From NCBI RefSeq assembly GCF_014252955.1, contig NZ_JACMIA010000001.1, positions 1,860,001-1,924,000 on the forward strand: DNA of 64,000 nucleotides. Reading direction: 5' to 3'. The stretch is from Stappia sp. 28M-7. Lineage in GTDB: Bacteria; Pseudomonadota; Alphaproteobacteria; Rhizobiales; Stappiaceae. The notes beneath the pieces were generated by a model. The model was given only the letters and a program-made list of their open reading frames with translations. It did not search any database and was not told the DNA's origin. The first letter of the stretch is position 1. Every line of letters begins with the position of its first letter. Positions 18,481-27,845 of this stretch are shown here, in pieces. The position numbers and the translations under genes are program-made.

Positions 18481-20487
18481 TCAGAACGCCTGGCTGAGGC
18501 CGACATAGACGGCGAAGCTGGGGTCGTCCTTTTCCGGGTTGAGCGGCACGGCGACGTCGAGCCGGAGCGGCCCGACCGGGGTGAAGTAGCGGATGCCGGC
18601 ACCGGCGCCGACCTTCAGCCCCTCCGAGAAATCCGGATAGACGGAGCTGAAGCTGTTGCCCGCGTCGACGAAGCCGACGAGGCCGATCGTCTCGGTGACT
18701 TTCATCCGCACTTCTGCCGAGGCCTCCACATAGGAGCGCCCGCCGGTGACCTCGCCGGCGATCCGCGGGCCGACATTGCGATAGGCGTAGCCGCGGATCG
18801 AGCCGCCGCCGCCGGAGAAGAAGCGCCGGGCCGCCGGCACCGCGCGGATGGACGGGGCGATGATGCTGCCGGCGCCGAGGCGCCCGGCGAGCACGAAGCG
18901 GCGGGACTCGTCCAGCGCCTGGTAGGCGGAGACCTGCGCCTTGGTGAAGAGCATGAAGTTGCCGCCCTTGGCGTCATAGGCGGGTTCGGCGAAGGCGACC
19001 GCGTTGATGCCCTTCGTCGGGTTCAGCTTGTCGTCGCGGGTGTCGTAGGCGACCTCGCCGATGATGCCGGTCAGCAGGTAGGTGCGGTTGCCGAAGACGT
19101 CCTGCTCGTCGGCGAACTGGACCTCGGCGCCGACCCGCGCCGACAACTGGTCGCTGAACTCGCGCCGGACGAAGGCGTCGAGCGTGACGTTGCGGCTGCG
19201 ATAGGCGTCCGGAATTTCCTGCTTGGCGCTGAGGCTGGTCGTGAAGGTGGTCAGCGGCCCGAAGGCGCCGGGCTTCTCGAAGGCGATGCGGCCGGCATAT
19301 TCCAGGTCCGACAGGCTGTTGTCGCCGATGCGGCCGACCGAGCCCTCGATGCTGAGCAATTCGCCGCGGCCGAACAGGTTGCGCCGCCGCCAGTAGGCCT
19401 CGACGCCGAAGCCTTCCGAGCTCGACCAGTTGGCGCCGACGCCGATGACGTTGCGCTTGCGCTCGGAGACCTCGATGGTCATCGGCAGGCGCCCGTCGGG
19501 GCCGACCTGCTCGCCCGGCACGATACGCACGGAGGAGAAGATGCCGAGATCGGACAGCCGCTTGGTGGCGCGCTCGATCGCCTCGGGCGAATACTGCTCG
19601 CCCTCCGGCAGCATGGCCTGGGTGACGACGAAATCCGGATCGGTCGCCTCGGTGCCGCTGACGGTGACCTCGCCGAAGCGGGCCGCCCGGCCGGGGGCTG
19701 CGACGAGGCGCACGTCCAGCCGGTTGGTCGCGTGGTCGGCGACGATCTCGCGCCGTTCGATGCTGGCGAAGGGATATCCGGCCGCCTTCAGCTGGGCGAC
19801 GATCTGCTGCTCGGCGCGCAGCACCTTCTCGGAATTGGCGGTCTCGCCGGGGACAAGTCCGTAGCTCTCCGGCGTGCCAACCAGGGCGTCCTGCGAGGTG
19901 CTCTCGACCGCAAGGTTGCCGAAGGAAAACAGCGCGCCCGGCGAGACGCGGATCGTCACCGGAACGGGGCGCGGGCCAGGCAGGGAGGGCATGCGCAGCG
20001 CCGCCTCCAGCGTCAGCCCGGCAAGGCGGATGTCGACGGTGCCGGCATAGTAGCCCTCGACATAGAGCCGGCCGACAAGGCGCTCGAAGTCGGAATTGGC
20101 GCGGGCGATGAGACCGGCCTCGCCCGAGGGCGGGCGGTCCGCATCGCTGACGAGTTCGGAGGTGCTCTCTAGCCTCTCCTTGAGCTCATCGTTGGAGCCG
20201 GCCAGCGACAGGGTGACGGTATAGGGGAAGGGATCGACGACGGCGGTTTCCGTCTCGCTCTCCGACTTGCCGAAAGGCAGCCAGCCAAGCAGGTCGAGCG
20301 CGGCGGCCGGAGAGGACGGAAGGCTGAAAAGGGACCCGGCCATCAGCGCAGCAAAAAGGGCGCGCCGGCGAGTGCCTCGCTGCGCCGTCCTCGCATTCCC
20401 CGTCAAAAACGCCGACGAGTCTGCCGCCCGGATCTCGTTGATACGCACGAGACATCCTGTTCCGGTTGAGCCCGAAAGGTCCTTCAT
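18481..20487 (-). CDS. tamA: TamA, BamA-family outer-membrane assembly protein
   Basis: A 668-residue Omp85-family protein. A long N-terminal region ends in a hydrophobic signal core (ALFAALMAGSLFSLPSSPAAA, about residues 43-63), then POTRA-like domains over residues 80-320 and a C-terminal beta-barrel. The barrel has the family motif GGGGSIRGYAYRNVGPR near 565 and ends in YVGLSQAF with a terminal aromatic. It works with TamB. The 248-bp gap to tamB is AT-richer and could hold a separate tamB promoter, but none is clear. Confidence 0.9.
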   Translation of the reverse strand: MKDLSGSTGTGCLVRINEIRAADSSAFLTGNARTAQRGTRRRALFAALMAGSLFSLPSSPAAALDLLGWLPFGKSESETETAVVDPFPYTVTLSLAGSNDELKERLESTSELVSDADRPPSGEAGLIARANSDFERLVGRLYVEGYYAGTVDIRLAGLTLEAALRMPSLPGPRPVPVTIRVSPGALFSFGNLAVESTSQDALVGTPESYGLVPGETANSEKVLRAEQQIVAQLKAAGYPFASIERREIVADHATNRLDVRLVAAPGRAARFGEVTVSGTEATDPDFVVTQAMLPEGEQYSPEAIERATKRLSDLGIFSSVRIVPGEQVGPDGRLPMTIEVSERKRNVIGVGANWSSSEGFGVEAYWRRRNLFGRGELLSIEGSVGRIGDNSLSDLEYAGRIAFEKPGAFGPLTTFTTSLSAKQEIPDAYRSRNVTLDAFVRREFSDQLSARVGAEVQFADEQDVFGNRTYLLTGIIGEVAYDTRDDKLNPTKGINAVAFAEPAYDAKGGNFMLFTKAQVSAYQALDESRRFVLAGRLGAGSIIAPSIRAVPAARRFFSGGGGSIRGYAYRNVGPRIAGEVTGGRSYVEASAEVRMKVTETIGLVGFVDAGNSFSSVYPDFSEGLKVGAGAGIRYFTPVGPLRLDVAVPLNPEKDDPSFAVYVGLSQAF

Positions 20488-20909
20488 CGACCCATCTTGT
20501 AAGCCTCAGGCTAGGCCCGAATGGTTGACCGGTTCTGAACCGATGGCCCCATCCGGACCAATTCGCTCACCATATGGCATGTTTCATGCGCTTTGACGAA
20601 TCTCGCCCTGCGGCGGATTCGGCGAGGCAGGGCGCGCGGTTGCGGGTGCCGGCCGCGATTGCCGTCAGGGTAGAAACGCTGCCCGCTCCTGTCGCTCCCC
20701 TCGAAATCCGGCCCACAAATGCCTGAAAACGGGGACAATTTTGTCAGATTCATTTTCTGTTTGATTAACCAATGAGGTAAACAATGTTGCCGATGGACAA
20801 CAGGTGCCGGGCTTGCGGCGGCGCGTGTCCATCCAGCTTGGACACCCGCCCGAGAGGGTGCTAACAGAAGCGGGCGTGACACGTCCGGAATGTCACTACC
20901 GAGGCCTTG
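20488..20909. promoter_or_regulatory. Divergent control region between tamA and the capsule export gene
   Basis: This 422-bp gap has no gene. It holds an AT-rich segment (20735-20790) and two perfect inverted repeats near the export gene: GTGTCCA/TGGACAC (20825-20831, 20839-20845) and GTGACA/TGTCAC (20876-20881, 20891-20896). The second ends 14 bp before the start codon, so it could form a leader hairpin or an operator. Confidence 0.5.
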
Positions 20910-22043
20910 ATGCGTTTCTTGATCCCTGTTTTCCTTGCGTTTTCGCTCGCGGGCTGTGCTGGCCTGCCTGGGCAGGGACCGGCTGCGATCACCATCACGT
21001 CCGAGGAAATCGAGGGCGACGCGGTCAGCTCGGACTACGTGCTCCTGTCGCTCGACCGCCAGACGATCTCGGCCGTGCACGACTATCGCCCGGCGCTGTT
21101 CTCCCGCCACTTCGCCTCGGTGCCCGGTGCCGGCCGTTCGACGCGCCTTGGCATCGGCGACCGCCTAGTCGTGACGATCTGGGAAGCGGCACCGGAAGGC
21201 CTGTTCTCCACCACCGACGGCAAGAACGTCTCCGTTCCCGTGGTGGTCGACGAGGCCGGCTATATTTTCATTCCCTATGCCGGCCGCATCCAGGCGAACG
21301 GCCTGTCGGTCGAGGGGCTGCGCTCCTCGATCCAGGAGCGGCTGAAGGGCAAGGCCATCGAGCCGCAGGTTCTGGTCCTGGTGGAAGGCAACGAGAGCAG
21401 CGGCGTCGTCGTGGTCGGCGACGTGATGAAGCCCGGCCAGTACACCATGTCGGTGCGCGGCATGCGCCTGCTGGAAGCGGTGGCGCGGGCCGGCGGCTCG
21501 CGCGAGGCGACCTACGAGACGGTGGTGACGGTCAAGCGCGGCTCGCGCTCCGGCGAGGCGCGCCTCGTCGACCTGATCGAATATCCGGAAAACAACATCT
21601 GGCTGACGCCGGGCGACAACGTGCTGGTGACGCACAAGCCGCGCACCTTCTCCGCCTTCGGCGCGGTGCAGGCGACGCAGCTCGTGCCGTTCAAGACCGA
21701 ATCGGTGACCCTGGCCGAGGGCCTTGCCCAGGTCGGCGGCCTGAAGGACTTCTTCGCCGATGCCGGCGGCATCTTCCTGTTCCGCTTCGAGGACCGGGAA
21801 CTGGTGCGCCGGATTCGCGGTGACGAGGTGGCGCAGAAGTTCTCCAAGACCCGCGTGCCGGTCGTCTACAAGCTGAACATGCGTCAGGCCGAGGCCTTCT
21901 TCCTCGCCCGTTCGTTCGAGATGCGCGACAAGGACATCATCTACGTCGCCAACCATCCGACGGCGGAGTTCGGCAAGTTCCTGCAGATCATCGGCCCGCT
22001 GCTGTCGAGTGCGAGAACGGTCGACGCGCTGGCCACCAATTGA
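20910..22043 (+). CDS. Capsule polysaccharide export lipoprotein (Wza/KpsD-like)
   Basis: A 377-residue outer-membrane polysaccharide export protein. The signal peptide ends in a lipobox (LAFSLAGC), giving a lipidated Cys16. A Poly_export domain follows (RLGIGDRLVVTIWEA near residues 77-91). Next comes an SLBB domain (VVVVGDVMKPGQYTM near 168), then a second SLBB-like stretch (FGAVQATQLVPF near 245). It probably forms the outer-membrane channel for the capsule secreted by the KpsMT ABC transporter encoded at 50.7-52.2 kb. The ATG at 20910 is chosen over an adjacent TTG because GAGG lies five bases upstream. Confidence 0.88.
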   Translation: MRFLIPVFLAFSLAGCAGLPGQGPAAITITSEEIEGDAVSSDYVLLSLDRQTISAVHDYRPALFSRHFASVPGAGRSTRLGIGDRLVVTIWEAAPEGLFSTTDGKNVSVPVVVDEAGYIFIPYAGRIQANGLSVEGLRSSIQERLKGKAIEPQVLVLVEGNESSGVVVVGDVMKPGQYTMSVRGMRLLEAVARAGGSREATYETVVTVKRGSRSGEARLVDLIEYPENNIWLTPGDNVLVTHKPRTFSAFGAVQATQLVPFKTESVTLAEGLAQVGGLKDFFADAGGIFLFRFEDRELVRRIRGDEVAQKFSKTRVPVVYKLNMRQAEAFFLARSFEMRDKDIIYVANHPTAEFGKFLQIIGPLLSSARTVDALATN

Positions 22044-22136
22044 TGGCGGGCCGCGCCCCGGAAAGGGGGCGCACGCCCGCGACGCCGCGAGCGGCAGGCT
22101 TCCGCCAACCGGCCGGCGTCGCAACGGACGCCTGAC

Positions 22137-23489
22137 ATGCCGCAAGAGACGCAAACGCGCACGGTGCTGTTCCTGCAGGGTCCGCCCTCGGACTTTCCGC
22201 GCGTCGTCGCCAACGAGCTGGAAGCGCTCGGTCATCGCACCCTGCGCATCAACCTGAGCCTGTCCGACTGGCTGCTGTGGCACGATGCCCGCTGCACGAG
22301 CTATCGCGGCAGCCTGACGGCGTGGCCGGATTTTCTCGAGGCCTATGTCCGCAAGCACGGCGTCACCGACATCGTCTTCTATCAGGACCGCTTCCCCTAC
22401 CACTCGGCGGCCATCGAGGTCGCCGGGCGACTGGGCCTGCGTACGGTCGCCTACGAGAACGGCTATCTGCGCCCCGACTGGATCACCGCGGAACTCGACG
22501 GCATGTCCGCGCGCTCGCTGTTTCCCGACGACGTGAGCGCGATCCGCGAGGCGGCCTCGGTGTTGGCGCCCATCGACCTGACCGTGCGCTATCGCCATCC
22601 GTTCTGGCTGGAGGCGGTGCACGAGGTGACCTTCCACCTCGTCAATGCGTTCCTCTTCCTGTTCTGGCCGCGCTTCACCCAGGACAAGTTCTACCATCCG
22701 ATCTTCGAGTTCACGGCGATGGTTCCGCGGCTGCTCTTCGCCAGCCGGCGCGACCGCAACGCCAATATCCTGATCGCCGACCTGATCGAGTCGCGCTGTC
22801 CGTATTTCGTCTTTCCGCTGCAGCTCCAGAGCGACTACCAGCTGCGCTACAATGCGCAGTATGGGCATCTGGCCGAGGCGCTGGACGAGGTGTTCGCTTC
22901 TTTCGCCGCCAATGCGCACCTGGCGGCGCAGCTGGTGATCAAGATCCATCCGATGGACCAGGGCATCGAGCCATGGGGGCGGATCGTGCGCCAGCTGGCG
23001 CGCAAGCACCGGGTCAAGCACCGGGTCCATCTGGTCGACGGCGGCCATCTAGTGACGCTGCTGGAGCATGCTTCCGGCGCGCTGATGGTCAACTCCACCA
23101 CGGGCCTGCATGCGGTGCGGCTCGGCTGTCCGGTGAAGATCCTCGGCGTTGCCGTCTACGATCTGCCGGGGCTGACCTGCCAGCTGCCGCTCGACCGGTT
23201 CTGGCGTACGCCGCAGGCCCCCGATGCCGGCGTCTACGACGCGGTGCAGCGGCTGATGGGCCATGCGATCCAGATCCAGGGCAATTTCTACACGGCCGAG
23301 GGCAAGCAGGCGGCCGCGCGCGAACTCGCCCGCCGGCTGACGCAGAACGGCGTCAACGAGCCCGGCGCCTGCGTGCGTCCGGCACCGCGCGGGGAAAAGG
23401 CGCGGCGGCTCGGCATTCCCATGACCTTCACGCAGGAGATGCAGGTTCGCGGCCGCATCGGGCGGTGGTGGCGTGCCTGGCGCGGCTGA
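22137..23489 (+). CDS. KpsS-like capsule biosynthesis protein, copy 1
   Basis: A 450-residue protein of the capsule-synthesis (KpsS/LipB) family, whose studied members add beta-linked Kdo to the lipid end of group 2 capsules on the cytoplasmic face. Visible family features are the N-terminal FLQGPPSDFPRVVANELEALGH, the KIHPMDQG motif near residue 268 and MVNSTTGLHAVRLGCPV near 318. Its 3' end overlaps the next gene by 17 bp, and the second copy is a clear paralogue. It sits in the export gene cluster. Confidence 0.82.
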   Translation: MPQETQTRTVLFLQGPPSDFPRVVANELEALGHRTLRINLSLSDWLLWHDARCTSYRGSLTAWPDFLEAYVRKHGVTDIVFYQDRFPYHSAAIEVAGRLGLRTVAYENGYLRPDWITAELDGMSARSLFPDDVSAIREAASVLAPIDLTVRYRHPFWLEAVHEVTFHLVNAFLFLFWPRFTQDKFYHPIFEFTAMVPRLLFASRRDRNANILIADLIESRCPYFVFPLQLQSDYQLRYNAQYGHLAEALDEVFASFAANAHLAAQLVIKIHPMDQGIEPWGRIVRQLARKHRVKHRVHLVDGGHLVTLLEHASGALMVNSTTGLHAVRLGCPVKILGVAVYDLPGLTCQLPLDRFWRTPQAPDAGVYDAVQRLMGHAIQIQGNFYTAEGKQAAARELARRLTQNGVNEPGACVRPAPRGEKARRLGIPMTFTQEMQVRGRIGRWWRAWRG

Positions 23490-24771
23490 GACGCGCGCAG
23501 GCCGCGCCCGGCATTTCCTGTTCCTGCAAGGGCCGCTGTCGCCGCTCTACCGCAGTATCGGCGCAAGACTGGCCAAGGCCGGCCACCGGGTGACCCGGGT
23601 GAATTTCTGCAGCGGCGACTGGTTGCACTGGCACGGGCGCGAGTGCCGATTCTGGCGCGGCAAGCTCGCCGACTGGCCGGCCGAGGCGGCGCGGCTGATG
23701 GAGGAGGGCGGCGTCACTGATCTCGTGCTGCATGGCGACACGCGGCCCTATCACCGCCCGGCGGTGCTGGCGGCGGAGCAGCGCGGGGTCGCCGTCCATG
23801 TCACCGAACTGGGGCTGGTGCGGCCGGGTTACATGACGCTGGCGCGCGGCGGGCTCGGCGTGCTGAGCCGGCTGCCGGACGACCCGGCGATCATCCGCCG
23901 CGCAGGGGCGCGTCTGACTGATCCGGACCTGTCGCCCCGCTATCCCGGCTCCTTCGCGCTGGAGGCCTGGCAGGACGTGTCCTATCACCTGCCGAATGTC
24001 GCGGGCTTTGCCTTCCATCCCTCCTATCGCCGCCACACGCCGAGCCATCCGCTCGTCGATTACCTGTCCTGGATACGCCGGCTCGCCGGTGAGCGGCGGC
24101 GCAAGGCCGTGGCTTCGCGCATCGAGGCGGAGCTCCTGGGGGGACAAGAGCCGCTGTTCCTGCTGCCGCTGCAGGTGGAGGGGGATTACCAGATCCTGGC
24201 GCATTCCCATTTCGGCACCATGCGCGCAGCGCTCGGCCACGTGATTGCGGCGTTTCGCGAAGGTGCGTCGAAAGAGGCCCGGCTGGTGGTGAAGGCGCAT
24301 CCGCTGGACAATGGCGAGGTGGACTGGCGGGCAGAGATCGCGCGTCATGCCGGCGAGGACGGAGGGCGGATCGTCTTCCTCGACGGCGGGTCGCTGGCCG
24401 CGCTGTTCCCGCGTCTTTCCGGGTTGGTGACGGTGAACTCGACCGCCGGGCTCGACGCGCTGAGGGCCGGGGTGCCGGTCGCAGTGCTGACGCCGGCGCT
24501 CTACGACATGGAGGGGCTGACCCATCGCGGTCCGCTCGAAAGCTTCTGGCGGGCGCCGCAGCCGCCCGATCCGGCGCTGCTTGCCGATTTCCTGAAAGTC
24601 GTGGTGGCAAGCTCGCAGCTGCGCGGCTCGATCCACAATCGCGAGGGGCTGCATGTCGCCGTGGCGACGATGACGGCGCGGCTGCTGGACGACACGGCAC
24701 CGGATCCGGACTGGCAGGCGGAGCTGCCGCCGCGCCTTGCCCGCGCCCGCGCGATGGGTGTGCCGCTGTGA
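23473..24771 (+). CDS. KpsS-like capsule biosynthesis protein, copy 2
   Basis: A 432-residue paralogue of the preceding protein with the same landmarks: FLFLQGPLSPLYRSIGARLAKAGH at the N-terminus, FLLPLQVEGDYQI mid-protein, KAHPLDNG near residue 274 and TVNSTAGLDALRAGVPV near 320. It starts at a GTG inside the preceding gene and its own stop overlaps the next start (GTGA), so the three genes are translationally coupled. The two copies are strongly diverged, so they probably do different linkage steps rather than being a recent duplicate. Confidence 0.8.
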   Translation: MPGAAETRAGRARHFLFLQGPLSPLYRSIGARLAKAGHRVTRVNFCSGDWLHWHGRECRFWRGKLADWPAEAARLMEEGGVTDLVLHGDTRPYHRPAVLAAEQRGVAVHVTELGLVRPGYMTLARGGLGVLSRLPDDPAIIRRAGARLTDPDLSPRYPGSFALEAWQDVSYHLPNVAGFAFHPSYRRHTPSHPLVDYLSWIRRLAGERRRKAVASRIEAELLGGQEPLFLLPLQVEGDYQILAHSHFGTMRAALGHVIAAFREGASKEARLVVKAHPLDNGEVDWRAEIARHAGEDGGRIVFLDGGSLAALFPRLSGLVTVNSTAGLDALRAGVPVAVLTPALYDMEGLTHRGPLESFWRAPQPPDPALLADFLKVVVASSQLRGSIHNREGLHVAVATMTARLLDDTAPDPDWQAELPPRLARARAMGVPL

Positions 24772-26396
24772 GCGTGTGGCCGACCTGCCGGCGCTGGCTC
24801 GTCGCGGGCAAGGAGCTTGCGCCGTGTGCCCGCGCGCTTGCCGCGATCCTGGGGAAGCCGGCAGTTGTTGCGACCCGCGCGCCGCAGACGGGCGAAGGGC
24901 TGGTGTGCCCTGCCGGAAGCGCCGAGGTGGCGGAGCGGGCGCGGCAGGCGGCAGGGACCGGCGTTCCGTTGCTGCTGGCCGGCCTGATCCGCCTCGATGC
25001 CCCGCCGGCCCCGCTCGCCAGAGATACGCTGGTGGCAGTTCTCCTGCCGGTCGATCCGGCAGTGGTTCTGCGCGAAGGCGAGGCAGCGGCGAGCGCCGCT
25101 GCGGTCGCGGCGCTGAAAGCTGTGGCGCTTGAGGATGCGGCGGGCTGGGGTTCTGCGCTGTGTCGGAGTTTCGGGCTCGATGAGGACCTGGCCGAAGAGT
25201 GGGCCGGGATTCTGCTGGCGCAAGCGCACATCTATCCTTCGCCCTATGAGGCGGGACAGGCGCTGCCGGCGGCGCTGGCGCTGCAAGGAGTGGCGGCGGC
25301 CGCGCGGCGGGTGGAGGTTTCGCAAAAGCCGCTGTTCTGCTTCGGCGCCAAGTCCTGGAACCACGCGACGATCCGTGCGGCGCTGGCGGGACCGGGCCGG
25401 GATTTCGCCTTCTGTGCGAGCGCGGACGAGGCGATTGCCCGCGCGGCGCGCGAGGGCGGACGGGCGCTCGGCTGGGCGGCGGGCGTGAGTGCCGAGGCCG
25501 AGGCGGCGGCGGCTCGCGCGGGCGTCGACCTGTGGCGGATCGAGGACGGCTTCCTGCGCTCGGTCGGGCTCGGTGCGGGACTGGCGCGCGGCGCCTCGGT
25601 CGGCTTCGACAATGAGGGCATCTATTTCGATGCGCTGCGGCCGAGCCGCATGGAGCGGCTGCTGGGGGAGCGGGAACTGACCCCGGTGGAGCGGGCCCGC
25701 GCCGACGGGCTCATCGCCCGCATCCGCAAGGCGCGGGTCACCAAGTACAATGTCGGCGGCAAGGGCACGCTGCCGAGCGTGCCGAGAGATCGCACGGTGA
25801 TCCTGGTGCCGGGGCAGGTGGCGGACGATGCCGGCGTGCGCCGCTCGCTGTCGGCGACCATCGACTGCGCGGCTTGCCAGAACGTCAATCTGGAGCTGCT
25901 GCGGCAGGTGCGCGCCCGCAACCCGCAAGCCCATATCCTGTTCAAGCCGCATCCGGATGTGGCCGCGCGCTTGCGCGCCGGGCGGCTGGAGCCGCACGAG
26001 ACCGAAGGGCTGGCCGATCAGGTGGTGGAGGGCTGCGATATCCTCGACCTCGTCGATCTGGCCGACCGGGTCGAGACCTTCTCCTCGCTGAGCGGCTTCG
26101 AGGCGCTGCTGCGCGGCAAGCCTGTGACGGTCTACGGCATGCCGTTCTATGCGGGATGGGGGCTGACGGACGACCTGACCGAGTGCGCAAGGCGCGGGCG
26201 GCGGCTGGATCTGGCAACGCTCGCCCATGTCGCCTTCATCGACTATCCGCTGACGGTCGATCCGGTGAGCCTCGTCCCTTGCGGGCCGGAATTCCTGATC
26301 GCGCGGCTGGAGAGCCAGAGGGCGAGCACCCGCCACCGGATCGTGACGCGGATCCGGCAGGAGCTGTCCTGGCTGGGGCGCAAGCTGGGGCTCTAG
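24768..26396 (+). CDS. KpsC-like capsule glycosyltransferase with a single catalytic module
   Basis: A 542-residue KpsC/LipA-family protein (rkpJ-like). Characterised KpsC proteins are about 670 residues with two Kdo-transferase modules, each carrying the same motifs. Here one set is seen: EDGFLRSVGLGA near residue 257, KPHPDVAARL near 392 and the SSLSGFEALLRGKPVTVYG/PFYAGWGLTDD block at 443-470. The first 180 residues are Ala-rich and have no such motifs. It may therefore supply one of the linker steps, with the two KpsS-like proteins supplying others. It converges on the rkpG-like gene with only 22 bp between. Confidence 0.82.
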   Translation: MSVWPTCRRWLVAGKELAPCARALAAILGKPAVVATRAPQTGEGLVCPAGSAEVAERARQAAGTGVPLLLAGLIRLDAPPAPLARDTLVAVLLPVDPAVVLREGEAAASAAAVAALKAVALEDAAGWGSALCRSFGLDEDLAEEWAGILLAQAHIYPSPYEAGQALPAALALQGVAAAARRVEVSQKPLFCFGAKSWNHATIRAALAGPGRDFAFCASADEAIARAAREGGRALGWAAGVSAEAEAAAARAGVDLWRIEDGFLRSVGLGAGLARGASVGFDNEGIYFDALRPSRMERLLGERELTPVERARADGLIARIRKARVTKYNVGGKGTLPSVPRDRTVILVPGQVADDAGVRRSLSATIDCAACQNVNLELLRQVRARNPQAHILFKPHPDVAARLRAGRLEPHETEGLADQVVEGCDILDLVDLADRVETFSSLSGFEALLRGKPVTVYGMPFYAGWGLTDDLTECARRGRRLDLATLAHVAFIDYPLTVDPVSLVPCGPEFLIARLESQRASTRHRIVTRIRQELSWLGRKLGL

Positions 26397-26418
26397 CTTG
26401 CCGTCTTAACTGGTCTGT

Positions 26419-27801
26419 CTAACTTGTCTGGCGGACGCTTTTGACCAGCGACGAGAAGCCGACATTCTCTTCCCGCATTGTCTTCAGCTCCTGGGCGGTG
26501 GCATCGACCGCGCGGTCGATCTGCTCGGCGCTGTGCTCGCTGGTGATGAAGAAGCGGATGCGGGCGGATTTTTCCGCGACCGCCGGGAAGACGATGGGCA
26601 GCGCGTTGATTCCGCGTGCCAGCAAGCGGTTGGAAAGCGTTGCCGCGCCGATGGAATCGCCGACGATGACCGGAATGACGCTGAGGCCGGCGCTGGGGCC
26701 GGTGTCGAGGCCGGCGGCCCTTGCGCGCTCCAGGAAGCGCCGGCCGTTGGCCGCAAGCCGCTGCACGCGCTCGGGCTCGCGCTCCAGGAGGTCGGCGGAG
26801 GCGATGGCCGCCCCGGCAAGCGCCGGCGACAGGCCGACGGAGAAGACGAAGCCGGGCGCGGTGGCGCGCAGGTAGTCGCACAGGGCCTTGGAGCCGGCGA
26901 TGTAGCCGCCGCAGGCCGAGAAGGTCTTGGAGAGCGTGCCCATCCACATTTCGACGCTGCGCGGATCGACGGAATACTGCTCCGCGAGCCCGCGCCCGGT
27001 GGCGCCCAGCACGCCGACGGAATGGGCCTCGTCGACCAGCAGCCAGCAGTCGAAATTCTGTTTCAGGCGGATCAGGCGGGCAAGGTCGGGATAGTCCCCG
27101 TCCATGCTGTAGATGCCCTCGACGACGATCAGCACATGGTCGAACTTGTGCCGGTTCTGCGACAGGATCTGCTCCAGCGCGTCGAGATCGCCATGGGGGA
27201 AGTTCATCCGAGCCGCGCCCGACAGGCGCGCGCCCTCGGTGACCGAATTGTGCACCAGGGAATCGGTGAGGATAAGGTCGTCGCCCTGCATCAGGTGGCC
27301 GATGACGGTGACGTTGGTGGCGTGGCCGCTGACCATCACCACCGCATCCTCGACGCCGTGCAGGCGGGCGAGGCGCTCCTCCAGCTCGCGGTGGATTGGC
27401 CGCTCGCCGGCCACCACGCGGCTGGCCGAGGCGCTGGTGCCGTAGGTGGCGATGGCGCGGGTGGCGGCCTCGTTCACCTCCGGATGGCCGTTCAGGCCGA
27501 GATAGTTGTAGGAGGCGAAATTGTCGTAGGTCTTGCCGTCGATCACCGTGGTGGCGCCGGCAACGCCCGCATGCGGGCGGAAGAACGGGTTGTCGAGGCC
27601 GATGAGATCGGCCGCGGCCCGGTGCATGCGCAACTGGCGCAGCTGCGGCAGTTCGGAGAAGTCGAAGGCGGCGGGACCGGGAGGCGGCGGGGCCTGCACG
27701 GCCGGGCGCGCGGGCTGGCGCTGACGCGCCGCCTTGTGGCCGGCGCGAAGGTTCGCCATCAGCTCGCGCCGCTCGTCCGACTTGCTGCCGTGCTGGTCCA
27801 A
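26419..27801 (-). CDS. rkpG: RkpG-like alpha-oxoamine synthase (8-amino-7-oxononanoate synthase family)
   Basis: A 460-residue PLP-dependent enzyme of the BioF/KBL/serine palmitoyltransferase fold. It would condense an amino acid with an acyl thioester and lose CO2. Motifs are NYLGLNGHPEV, MVSGHATNVTVI, the cofactor Asp/His in VDEAHSVGVLG and the Schiff-base Lys in GTLSKTFSACGG. The TTG at 27801 is preferred because GAGGAG lies eight bases upstream; a GTG at 27846 touches the PKS stop. It directly follows the acyl carrier protein end of the PKS gene. This matches the Sinorhizobium rkpA-rkpG order, where the pair is thought to make a lipid needed for K-antigen. It is unlikely to be biotin synthesis, since no bio genes are present. 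Confidence 0.8.
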   Translation of the reverse strand: MDQHGSKSDERRELMANLRAGHKAARQRQPARPAVQAPPPPGPAAFDFSELPQLRQLRMHRAAADLIGLDNPFFRPHAGVAGATTVIDGKTYDNFASYNYLGLNGHPEVNEAATRAIATYGTSASASRVVAGERPIHRELEERLARLHGVEDAVVMVSGHATNVTVIGHLMQGDDLILTDSLVHNSVTEGARLSGAARMNFPHGDLDALEQILSQNRHKFDHVLIVVEGIYSMDGDYPDLARLIRLKQNFDCWLLVDEAHSVGVLGATGRGLAEQYSVDPRSVEMWMGTLSKTFSACGGYIAGSKALCDYLRATAPGFVFSVGLSPALAGAAIASADLLEREPERVQRLAANGRRFLERARAAGLDTGPSAGLSVIPVIVGDSIGAATLSNRLLARGINALPIVFPAVAEKSARIRFFITSEHSAEQIDRAVDATAQELKTMREENVGFSSLVKSVRQTS

Positions 27802-27845
27802 GTTGTCGTCTCCTCGAGAGCTGGGCGTTGCGCCCGCATCGCCCA

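Noticed and set aside
26419-27801. Biotin synthesis enzyme BioF
   Set aside because: No other bio gene is nearby and the gene is coupled to a large PKS, which fits the rkpG arrangement better.
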